From Flavobacterium sp. N1736 (GTDB lineage Bacteria > Bacteroidota > Bacteroidia > Flavobacteriales > Flavobacteriaceae): a stretch of DNA of 64,000 nt. Position 1 is the stretch's first letter, and the number at the start of each line of letters is the position of its first letter. This document shows positions 37,326 through 45,426 of this stretch, piece after piece. The DNA is taken from positions 2,294,001 to 2,358,000 of the forward strand of contig NZ_CP109994.1 in the NCBI RefSeq assembly GCF_025947065.1, given 5' to 3'. The notes under the pieces were generated by a model, which worked only from the letters and a program-made list of their open reading frames with translations, made no database searches and was not told the DNA's origin. The translations under genes and the position numbers were made by a program.

Positions 37326-38393
37326 ATGGCAATAGTTCAAAAAGAAAAACTAACAAGAGATTTAAGCATCAGTCTTTTAATATACAGTTTGCCTGTAGTG
37401 GCAATTTTCCTTTATTTTAAACTAACAAATGGTGTTGTAGCAGAATCACATATCACATTACCAGCATTTTTACAATTTGCACAACCTGCATTTCAACACA
37501 TTAGAACCTGGGGATTAATCGTTTTCATGCTTGTTTTAGGAGCAATCGAATTTGCCGCAGGTTTATACGATGACGAATGGACGGGCGAAGAACGTAAAAT
37601 TGATATCGTTTGTTTCTTAGCTCCAAAATTGCTTTTACCGCCTGTAATTGCATTTTTCAGTTTAACTGCATTACCTTATTTAATTCCAAATTTAGCCAAT
37701 ACACTTTCATGGGTTCCGTTTTGGGGAGGTTTTTTCCTAATCGCCATTGCCGATGATTTAACGCAATATTGGTACCACCGTTTACACCACCAAGTTCCGT
37801 TTTTATGGCGTTTTCACAGAACACACCACTCCGCTCCATACATGGGAATGGCGATGGCTTCGAGACAAAACTTTATCTATACTGTGTTATTTTCTCAAAT
37901 ATATTTAACAGCAACTTTAACGTATTTAGGTTTAGGTTTACCGGCACTTTTTGTTTTGGTTATTAAAAGTTTCATCACTTTAGGAGCGCACTCAAGCATT
38001 GCATGGGACAAACCTTTTTACAAATACAAAGTTTTACATCCAATTGCATGGGTTTTAGAACGTTTAATCTCAACTCCGGCAACGCATCACGCGCATCATG
38101 CTGATACAAGCGGTGACGGTGTTGGACATTTTAAAGGCAACTTCGGAAATATGTTTTTCATCTGGGATGTGATTTTCGGAACGGGTTTAATTACACGTAA
38201 ATTCCCAAAATCATACGGAATGAAATCATACAAACAAGAAGAATGGTACGCACAATTTTTGTGGCCAATATTCAAATCTAAAAAAGAAGGAAGTGCTTTG
38301 GCAGAAGGCGTTTTATCAGTTCCGTTAAAACCAAAAGCAGAACCTGTTGTTGCAGCAAGTCCGGTTTATTACGACGAACCGGCTCAGGTATAA
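37326..38393 (+). CDS. Sterol desaturase / fatty acid hydroxylase family protein
   Basis: 355 residues with about four to six membrane helices and the three His clusters of di-iron membrane hydroxylases: HRLHH, HRTHH and HHAHH. The family uses oxygen to hydroxylate or desaturate lipids. It lies inside a sulfatase locus after a sulfur-type operator, so the substrate may be a sulfated lipid or sterol, or a compound released by the sulfatases. That link is inference. Confidence 0.88.
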   Translation: MAIVQKEKLTRDLSISLLIYSLPVVAIFLYFKLTNGVVAESHITLPAFLQFAQPAFQHIRTWGLIVFMLVLGAIEFAAGLYDDEWTGEERKIDIVCFLAPKLLLPPVIAFFSLTALPYLIPNLANTLSWVPFWGGFFLIAIADDLTQYWYHRLHHQVPFLWRFHRTHHSAPYMGMAMASRQNFIYTVLFSQIYLTATLTYLGLGLPALFVLVIKSFITLGAHSSIAWDKPFYKYKVLHPIAWVLERLISTPATHHAHHADTSGDGVGHFKGNFGNMFFIWDVIFGTGLITRKFPKSYGMKSYKQEEWYAQFLWPIFKSKKEGSALAEGVLSVPLKPKAEPVVAASPVYYDEPAQV

Positions 38394-38625
38394 ACCTTTC
38401 TGGATTTAATCATTGGGTGTCCATAAAAATTTAATTTAACACATAGAAACATAGATTTTTCCTCTTTTCAAAGAAGATTAAATAAATGATACATCATTTA
38501 CACATAGTCCCGAAGCATCGGGATGTATTAAAATAAGTGGAACGCCTTTTTTAGACTTTCAAAAACTATGTCTCTATGTGTTAAAAATAATTACACCTAA
38601 AGGCTTGTCCTAATATAAAATAAAT

Positions 38626-38662
38626 TGGCAGTGTATTCAAAATAATCCTGAATACACTGCCA
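38626..38662 (+). promoter_or_regulatory. Perfect 14-bp hairpin in leader of rhodanese-thioredoxin gene
   Basis: TGGCAGTGTATTCA and its exact complement flank a 9-base loop, ending 23 bp before the start codon. No T-run follows, so it is unlikely to be a terminator. A role in mRNA stability, translation control or protein binding is possible. Confidence 0.5.
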
Positions 38663-38685
38663 AACTTATGCAAAAACCAAAAGTT

Positions 38686-39399
38686 ATGAAAAATAAAATA
38701 CTCAAAACCAGTATTACAACGCTGATATTGCTCTTTACAATTGTAGGTTTTTCGCAAGGAAACAGTGCCAATATATTGTTGGATGCTTTTTATGCTAAAA
38801 TTAAAAGTCAAAAAAATCCACAGATAATTGATGCCAGAGGCGCAGATGAATTTGCTTTAAATCATATTGAAGGCGCCGTAAATTTCAATCTTAAATCTGA
38901 AGATTACGAAAAACAAGTTGCCGCCTTAAATTCGTCGCAACCCGTATTTATTTATTCTATTGCGGCATATCGAAGCGGTCTTTTATCAACTGATTTAGCA
39001 AAAAGAGGTTTCTCTGAAGTTTATATTTTAGAAGGCGGAATTGCAAGCTGGATTGGCGGTGGAAAACCTTTTTATACCAATTTAAAAAGCAAATTAACGC
39101 TTCCTGAATACAAAAAAATTGTCGCAGATAATCAATATGTTTTGGTAGATATTGGATCAAAATATTGCGCTACCTGCAAAACCGTAAAACCAATTTTAGA
39201 AGACCTGAGAACAAAATACGGCGAGAAATTAAAAATCGTTCAAATCGAGTTAGAAGAAAGTCCGCAGGTTATTGCTGATTTAAAAACAGTAAAGGTCTTC
39301 CCTACTTTGATTTTATATCAAAACGGAAAAATTATTTTCAAAAAAGATGGCTTAGGAAATCTTAAAACTGCTGTAGATGTGGCTTTGGCTTCAAAATAA
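38686..39399 (+). CDS. Exported rhodanese-thioredoxin fusion with degenerate rhodanese
   Basis: 237 residues from the start with signal peptide MKNKILKTSITTLILLFTIV; an in-frame ATG 18 bp upstream adds polar residues before it. Residues about 30-125 are a rhodanese domain (IIDARGADEFALNHIEGAVN). Its active loop reads YSIAAYRSG, with Ser91 where the catalytic Cys should be. Residues about 140-237 are thioredoxin-like with Cys161-Ala-Thr-Cys164 and a cis-Pro (VFPTLIL). It is probably a periplasmic thiol-redox or persulfide-handling protein tied to sulfur use here. The rhodanese half likely binds rather than transfers sulfur. Confidence 0.85.
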   Translation: MKNKILKTSITTLILLFTIVGFSQGNSANILLDAFYAKIKSQKNPQIIDARGADEFALNHIEGAVNFNLKSEDYEKQVAALNSSQPVFIYSIAAYRSGLLSTDLAKRGFSEVYILEGGIASWIGGGKPFYTNLKSKLTLPEYKKIVADNQYVLVDIGSKYCATCKTVKPILEDLRTKYGEKLKIVQIELEESPQVIADLKTVKVFPTLILYQNGKIIFKKDGLGNLKTAVDVALASK

Positions 39400-39409
39400 T
39401 TCATACTGT

Positions 39410-39497
39410 TTGTCATTTCGAGGAACGAGAATCACATCCAGAGAGCAACGTACTGTATGGTTACGTTATGTGATTTCTCCTTGCGTCGAAATGACAA
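39410..39497. repeat. REP-like inverted repeat, copy 3
   Basis: An 88-bp palindrome from TTGTCATTTCGAGGAACGAG to GTCGAAATGACAA, in the opposite loop orientation to copies 1 and 2 (CAGAGAGCAACGTACTG). Confidence 0.78.
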
Positions 39498-39571
39498 ATC
39501 TTACCAAAATTTAAAAGAAACTGGACTACTTTGAACATAAAAACCTCAATACCAAAAACTAAATCAAAAAC

Positions 39572-41191
39572 ATGGCATCATTCACAAGAATTAAAAAAAT
39601 ACTTATACCAATTCTGCTTGTGCTTTTTATTGCCGTACTATTTTTATTCTGGCCCATTAATACCAATGGAAAATTAATAGAACCGGACAAAAAATTAGTC
39701 GACGGAAAAGCAGCATTTCTGGCACAAAAAGACACCTCAAAATCTTCAGAAAAAAAACCTAATATCATCATTCTACTTGCTGATGATTTAGGTAAATACG
39801 ATATTTCATTATACGGAGGAAAAGCAACGCCAACACCTCAAATTGATTCTTTGGCAGCTTCCGGCGTAACCTTTACAGATGGGTATGTTTCAGCTTCTAT
39901 TTGTTCGCCATCTCGTGCCGGTTTGTTGACCGGGCGTTATCAGGAACGTTTTGGTCATGAATATCAACCCGGAGACCGATATCCGAAAAATAACTTAGAA
40001 TATTATGCTTTCAAATATTTGATAAATACCAATAACTGGCGATTAAATCAAAAAATTGAATATCCAAATGATGCTTCGATTGCAACTCAGGGTTTACCGC
40101 AATCTGAAATTACTTTTGCAGATTTAGCAAAAAAACAAGGTTATGCAACAGCCATTATAGGAAAATGGCATTTGGGACACAACAAAGGATTTTTTCCGCT
40201 GGACAGAGGTTTCGATTACCACTACGGCTTTTATCAGGCATTTTCGCTTTATACGCCCGAAGATGATAATCCGGATATTATCAATCATCATCATAAAGAT
40301 TTTACCGATAAAACAATTTGGGGGAACGGACGTGTTGGAATTGGACAAATTCGCCGCGATACAACGATTATAAAAAATAAAGCCTATTTAACTGAAACAT
40401 TTGCTGATGAAGCTGAGGCTTTTATCGACAAAAATAAAACAAAACCATTTTTGCTTTATGTTCCGTTTAATGCACCACACACGCCTTTTCAGGTTCGTAA
40501 AAAATATTACGATCGTTTTCCGAATGTAAAAGACGAAAACAAACGCGTGTATTTTGCCATGATCAGCGCGCTTGATGACGCCGTTGGAAGAATTGTTGCC
40601 AAAGTAAAAAAAGAAGGTCTTGAAGAAAATACCTTAATCATTTTTGCCAGCGATAACGGCGGCGCAGATTATACTTTTGCCACAACAAATGCGCCATTAA
40701 AAGGCGGTAAATTTTCTCATTTTGAAGGCGGAATCAATGTTCCGTTTGCATTGTCATGGAAAGGAAAAATCAAACCGCATACCGTTTATAAAACTCCTGT
40801 AAGTTCATTGGATATTTTTAGTACAGTTGCAGCCGTTACACATTCCGGTTTACCAAAAGACAGGGTTTATGATGGTGTCGATTTGATCTCAACCGTAAAC
40901 AATAATACAGAAGCGCATAAAAATTTATACTGGCGTTCCGGCGATGCAAAAGCAATTCGAAGCGGTGATTGGAAATTAATTATCAGCGGAAAAACACACG
41001 AAGAATGGCTTTATAATTTGGCAAACGACAAGTCTGAAACGACAGATCTTTCTCAAAAAAATCCGGCAAAAGTAAAAGAACTTCATGCGGCATTGCAAAA
41101 CTGGGAAAAAGGTCTTGTAAAACCTTTATGGCCTAATTTAACTTATTACGAATTTGACTTTGGCAAACAAAAATACTTTGTCGATTTGTAA
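39572..41191 (+). CDS. Sulfatase (arylsulfatase type) 3
   Basis: 539 residues. The N-terminus is a long hydrophobic signal anchor (residues about 8-28). Motifs are IIILLADDLGKYDIS, C-S-P-S-R (Cys111), IGKWHLG and ASDNGGADY. It should desulfate small organic sulfates in the periplasm or at the membrane. It stands alone between two intergenic repeats (39410 and 41225), so it may be transcribed separately. Confidence 0.94.
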   Translation: MASFTRIKKILIPILLVLFIAVLFLFWPINTNGKLIEPDKKLVDGKAAFLAQKDTSKSSEKKPNIIILLADDLGKYDISLYGGKATPTPQIDSLAASGVTFTDGYVSASICSPSRAGLLTGRYQERFGHEYQPGDRYPKNNLEYYAFKYLINTNNWRLNQKIEYPNDASIATQGLPQSEITFADLAKKQGYATAIIGKWHLGHNKGFFPLDRGFDYHYGFYQAFSLYTPEDDNPDIINHHHKDFTDKTIWGNGRVGIGQIRRDTTIIKNKAYLTETFADEAEAFIDKNKTKPFLLYVPFNAPHTPFQVRKKYYDRFPNVKDENKRVYFAMISALDDAVGRIVAKVKKEGLEENTLIIFASDNGGADYTFATTNAPLKGGKFSHFEGGINVPFALSWKGKIKPHTVYKTPVSSLDIFSTVAAVTHSGLPKDRVYDGVDLISTVNNNTEAHKNLYWRSGDAKAIRSGDWKLIISGKTHEEWLYNLANDKSETTDLSQKNPAKVKELHAALQNWEKGLVKPLWPNLTYYEFDFGKQKYFVDL

Positions 41192-41224
41192 TAGTGTAAT
41201 AAAAAATTAAATCAAACCTCTTTT

Positions 41225-41350
41225 AATTGCCTCCAGCTTTAGCTGGAGGTTTAAAAATTTAAGCAAAATAAAAGGCTTTAGCCAAATAAATTTCGGCTAA
41301 AGCCAATTTCAATTATAATAAGTTATCTCCAGCTAAAGCTGGAGGCAATT
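41225..41350. repeat. CCAGCTTTAGCTGGAGG nested inverted repeat
   Basis: Outer arms AATTGCCTCCAGCTTTAGCT and the complement enclose an inner pair GGCTTTAGCC/GGCTAAAGCC. The whole 126 bp can fold as a long cruciform with secondary hairpins and lies between sulfatase 3 and the YeiH-type gene. Confidence 0.8.
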
Positions 41351-41369
41351 CAAAGTAAATACATATACA

Positions 41370-42632
41370 ATGTCAACCCAAACAAAACAATATAATGTTC
41401 ACGAAGACTGGACGGTTGTAATTCTCGGATTTCTAATTATCGGGATTTCGCTATTTGTTTTTCTTCCAGAAGTTCCTGCTTTCAGCTGGTCAAATAGTAC
41501 CGATTTAACAACGAAAGTCTTTGCTTTTGAAAACCTGCAAATCCTTTTAATTCAATTTTTATATTTGATTACGATTGGAACTTTAGGTGCTTTTTTAATT
41601 GGAAAATCTGTAAAATATTTTCTTTTTACTTTTCCCATAGTTTATTTCTTAACACTGATTGCACTTGTTCTGGCAGGAAATTCAGCTATAAAATCTATCA
41701 ATTTAGAAGCCGTTATTTTCAGTTTAATAATTGGTTTGGTAATCGGTAATTTCTTCAAACTTCCTGAATGGTTTCGATCAGCGCTTTCTACAGAAGTTTT
41801 TGTCAAAATTGGATTGGTTTTATTGGGAACCAGCGTAATTTTTTCAGACATTTTAAAAGCGGGTTCATTAGGATTAATTCAGGCATTGGTTGTGGTTTTA
41901 TCGGTTTGGTATTTTGCTTTTTGGCTTTGCCGAAAATTAAAAGTTGATGACGAATTAACGATGATGATTTCGAGTGCGGTTTCTATCTGCGGCGTTTCTG
42001 CTGCAATTGCAACTTCGGGCGCTATAAAAGGAGATTCAAAAAAACTGTCTTATGTAATTTCGATGGTTTTGGTAACCGCAATTCCCATGATGATTTTTAT
42101 GCCCATAATTGCTAAACATTTCCATTTTCCCGAAGAAGTAACGGGCGCATGGCTTGGCGGAAGTATCGATACATCCGGCGCAGTTGTCGCCTCCGGAACT
42201 TTGGTTGGCGAAACGGCATTGAAAATTAGCACGATTGTAAAATTCTCTCAAAATGTTTTATTAGGAGTGGCCGCTTTTGCAATCTCTGTTTATTGGACAT
42301 ATACACATAATAAATCAGAAGAAGCTGTGGCATCAAAACCAACCCTGAGCGTTATTTGGGAACGTTTTCCGAAATTTGTTATTGGCTTTATTGTCGCTTC
42401 ACTGGTATTTTCTTTTTTAATTACTCCGGAAGTTCGGGATGAAGTAAAAGACAGTTTAAAAAACCTGCAGGGCATTTGGTTTGCATTGGCTTTTACAAGC
42501 ATTGGTTTAGAAACTAATTTTAAAGATTTACTCAGCAACAACAGCAAAAAACCTTTATATGCCTTTTTAATCGCGCAATTATTTAATGTGATTATTACGT
42601 TGATAATCGCTTTTTTACTGTTTGGCAAATAA
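41370..42632 (+). CDS. yeiH: YeiH-family putative sulfate exporter
   Basis: 420 residues, about ten transmembrane helices, UPF0324 family. The core motifs LGTSVIFSDILKAG, AVSICGVSAAIATSGAI and GGSIDTSGAVVASGT are present. Family members are annotated as putative sulfate exporters. In this locus it could remove excess sulfate or sulfite produced from organosulfates. The role is from context and family naming, not from a proven mechanism. Confidence 0.88.
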   Translation: MSTQTKQYNVHEDWTVVILGFLIIGISLFVFLPEVPAFSWSNSTDLTTKVFAFENLQILLIQFLYLITIGTLGAFLIGKSVKYFLFTFPIVYFLTLIALVLAGNSAIKSINLEAVIFSLIIGLVIGNFFKLPEWFRSALSTEVFVKIGLVLLGTSVIFSDILKAGSLGLIQALVVVLSVWYFAFWLCRKLKVDDELTMMISSAVSICGVSAAIATSGAIKGDSKKLSYVISMVLVTAIPMMIFMPIIAKHFHFPEEVTGAWLGGSIDTSGAVVASGTLVGETALKISTIVKFSQNVLLGVAAFAISVYWTYTHNKSEEAVASKPTLSVIWERFPKFVIGFIVASLVFSFLITPEVRDEVKDSLKNLQGIWFALAFTSIGLETNFKDLLSNNSKKPLYAFLIAQLFNVIITLIIAFLLFGK

Positions 42633-42715
42633 CCGCAATCATTGTCATTGCAAGGCACGAAGCAACCTCACTAACAATTAGACACAATGTTTGATTTACT
42701 AAAATATCAATTACA

Positions 42716-44371
42716 ATGAAAAAAACAATTCTTACACTAAACCTTCTGTTATCAACAGTAGTTTTAGTTTCGGCACAAAACAAAACCACAACCGATACTT
42801 CAAAACCCAACATCGTTTTGATTATGGTAGACGATATGGGCTATTCTGATTTAGGAAATTACGGTTCAGAAATTAAAACGCCCAATTTAGATAAACTTGC
42901 CAGCGAAGGTTTACGCCTGCGCGAATTTTACAATAATTCGATTTGTGCGCCTACGAGAGCTTCTTTATTAACGGGACAATATCAGCATAAAGCAGGAGTT
43001 GGTTTTTTTGATGTCAATTTAGGATTGCCGGCTTATCAGGGCTATTTAAATAAAGAATCATTAACACTTGGCGAAGTTTTTCGTTCAGGCGGTTACAGTA
43101 CGATTTTATCCGGAAAATGGCATGTTGGTTCAGAAGATCAGGCGCAATGGCCAAACCAAAGAGGTTTTGATAAATTCTACGGAATCTTAAAAGGCGCTTC
43201 GAATTATTTTGATACCAAACCTTTGCCTTTCGGAAAAAATCCATATCCGGTTTCTTTAATCAGAAACAATGAAATTTTACATCCAAAAGATGATTCGTAT
43301 TATTTTACAGATGAAATTGGCAATAACGCGGTTACATTTTTAGATGAACAAAATAAAGAAAACAAACCGTTCTTTTTGTATCTGGCTTTTACGGCTCCGC
43401 ATTGGCCGTTGCAGGCAAAACCTGTTGACATTGCAAAATACAGAGGCAAGTTTGATGAAGGCTGGGATGTTTTAAGAGAGAAAAGAATTGAGAAACTAAA
43501 AGCAAACGGCATTTTACCCGCAGATCAAACCATATCGCCAAGAGATCCTGATGTTCCGGAATGGGATAAATTAACCTACGACGAAAAACAATTCTGGAAA
43601 GCCAAAATGGAAGTTTACGCCGCAATGGTTGATAATATGGATCAGAATGTTGGGAAGGTTTTAGAGAAAATAAAAGCGCTGAAAAAAGATAAAAACACAT
43701 TGATTATTTTCATTTCAGATAATGGTGCACAAGGCGGTTTCAATACGTATAATCCTTTAGGACGCGGACTTGTGAGAAACACGGGACCAGTTGGAACTTC
43801 GGGTTCTTTTGATTATCAGGAACAAAACTGGGCGTATTTATCGAATACGCCGCTTCAGCAATATAAAAATAATATGCACGAAGGCGGATTCAGTTCTCCG
43901 TTTATTGCGTGGTTTCCATCAAAAATAAAAGCCGGAAGAATCGATAAGGGAACGGGACATATTATTGACCTTGCTCCTACTTTTTATGAATTGGCGGGAA
44001 TTGAATATCCCAAAGAATATAATGGTGTGACCACAAATCCTTTGGTTGGAAAGAGCTTATTGCCTGTTTTATTTAATAATGTTTCTCAGGTTGACAGAGG
44101 CGCACCATTATTTTGGGAAAGAGCCGGAAACAGAGCTGTTCGTGACGGTAAATGGAAATTAGTTTCGATTTATCCGTCTTATGAATGGGAACTTTATGAT
44201 CTGGATACTGACAGAGGTGAAACCAAAAATGTAGCCAAACAAAATCTTGCGGTTGTGAATCAGTTATCAGCCAAATATTTTGACTGGGCAGATAAAACCG
44301 GAGTTGTAGAATATAGTAAATTCAGTTTAAAAGCTGAACAAATGCCTGGTGGTGCAGCGCTAAAAAAATAG
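42716..44371 (+). CDS. Sulfatase (arylsulfatase type) 4
   Basis: 551 residues with a signal peptide ending VSAQ. Motifs are IVLIMVDDMGYSDLG, C-A-P-T-R (Cys77), LSGKWHVGS and FISDNGAQGG. It is most like sulfatase 1 in layout (shared HKAGVG-type stretch and PAYQGYLN). It lies 83 bp after the YeiH-type gene and 134 bp before the encapsulin gene. Confidence 0.95.
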   Translation: MKKTILTLNLLLSTVVLVSAQNKTTTDTSKPNIVLIMVDDMGYSDLGNYGSEIKTPNLDKLASEGLRLREFYNNSICAPTRASLLTGQYQHKAGVGFFDVNLGLPAYQGYLNKESLTLGEVFRSGGYSTILSGKWHVGSEDQAQWPNQRGFDKFYGILKGASNYFDTKPLPFGKNPYPVSLIRNNEILHPKDDSYYFTDEIGNNAVTFLDEQNKENKPFFLYLAFTAPHWPLQAKPVDIAKYRGKFDEGWDVLREKRIEKLKANGILPADQTISPRDPDVPEWDKLTYDEKQFWKAKMEVYAAMVDNMDQNVGKVLEKIKALKKDKNTLIIFISDNGAQGGFNTYNPLGRGLVRNTGPVGTSGSFDYQEQNWAYLSNTPLQQYKNNMHEGGFSSPFIAWFPSKIKAGRIDKGTGHIIDLAPTFYELAGIEYPKEYNGVTTNPLVGKSLLPVLFNNVSQVDRGAPLFWERAGNRAVRDGKWKLVSIYPSYEWELYDLDTDRGETKNVAKQNLAVVNQLSAKYFDWADKTGVVEYSKFSLKAEQMPGGAALKK

Positions 44372-44505
44372 AGAAAAATACAAGTATATTTTTTTAACAT
44401 TTTAGAGTTAATTGTAAATAAATTGAACGTATAATATTTCGGGTGCATTTATTTTTAACATAAATTTACCTATGAACTAATAATAACCTTTAAAACCATT
44501 CAGCC

Positions 44506-45426
44506 ATGGCAGAATCAAAACAACAACAGACTGCATTAGGCGATGTTGCAGCAAGACAGTTAGCAATCGCAACACGTACAGTTCCTCAAATAGGAACGAC
44601 ATCGCCACGTTGGTTAACGCATCTTTTACATTGGACTCCGGTCGAATCGGGTGTGTTTCGTTTGAATAAAGTAAAAGACGGAAGTCATATAGAAGTAGAT
44701 TGTTCTGCAAGAGATGAAAGGGTTTTACCAAATACTTTTGTTGATTATATCGAGAATCCAAGAGAATATAATCTGGCAGCAGTTCAAACAATTGTCGATG
44801 TTCATACTCGTGTTTCTGACTTATACAGCAAACCATACAATCAAATTTCTGAGCAGCTTCGTCTGGCAATTGAAACCATTAAGGAACGTCAGGAAAGCGA
44901 ATTAATCAATAATAAAGATTACGGTTTATTGAGTAATGTGGCTAAATCTCAAATTATAAAAACGCGTACAGGCGCTCCAACTCCGGATGATCTGGACGAA
45001 TTACTAACTAAAGTATGGAAAGAACCGGGCTTTTTTCTTTTGCATCCGTTGGCTATTGCAGCTTTCGGACGTGAATGTACGCGTCGTGGAGTTCCTCCGC
45101 CAACTATTTCTTTATTTGGATCTCAGTTCTTGACATGGAGAGGAATTCCGCTTATTCCATCTGATAAATTACCCATCGTAAACGGGAAATCAAAAATCAT
45201 TTTATTGCGTACAGGTGAAAGCCGTCAGGGCGTTATCGGACTTATTCAGCCGGGACTTCAGGGTGAACAATCGCCTGGATTATCGGTTCGTTTTATGGGA
45301 ATAAATGAAAAAGCAATTGCTTCCTATCTGGTTTCTCTTTATTGTTCGTTAGCGATATTGGTTGATGATGCCATTGCCGTATTAGAAGATGTAGAAATAG
45401 GAAAGTACCATGAGTATAAATACTAA
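44506..45426 (+). CDS. srpI: Family 2A encapsulin shell protein (SrpI-like)
   Basis: 306 residues, the usual length for the SrpI/MMPI group. Family features are the opening QTALGDVAARQLAIATRT, SPRWLTHLLHWTPVESGVFRL, FLLHPLAIAAFGRECTRRG, IPLIPSDKLPI, and GLIQPGLQGEQSPGLSVRFM. It has the HK97 coat-protein fold and self-assembles into an icosahedral compartment. The next gene overlaps its last 17 bp and encodes the known cargo class, a cysteine desulfurase. Family 2A shells have been linked to sulfur starvation and to storing elemental sulfur. There is no signal peptide; it acts in the cytoplasm. Confidence 0.96.
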   Translation: MAESKQQQTALGDVAARQLAIATRTVPQIGTTSPRWLTHLLHWTPVESGVFRLNKVKDGSHIEVDCSARDERVLPNTFVDYIENPREYNLAAVQTIVDVHTRVSDLYSKPYNQISEQLRLAIETIKERQESELINNKDYGLLSNVAKSQIIKTRTGAPTPDDLDELLTKVWKEPGFFLLHPLAIAAFGRECTRRGVPPPTISLFGSQFLTWRGIPLIPSDKLPIVNGKSKIILLRTGESRQGVIGLIQPGLQGEQSPGLSVRFMGINEKAIASYLVSLYCSLAILVDDAIAVLEDVEIGKYHEYKY

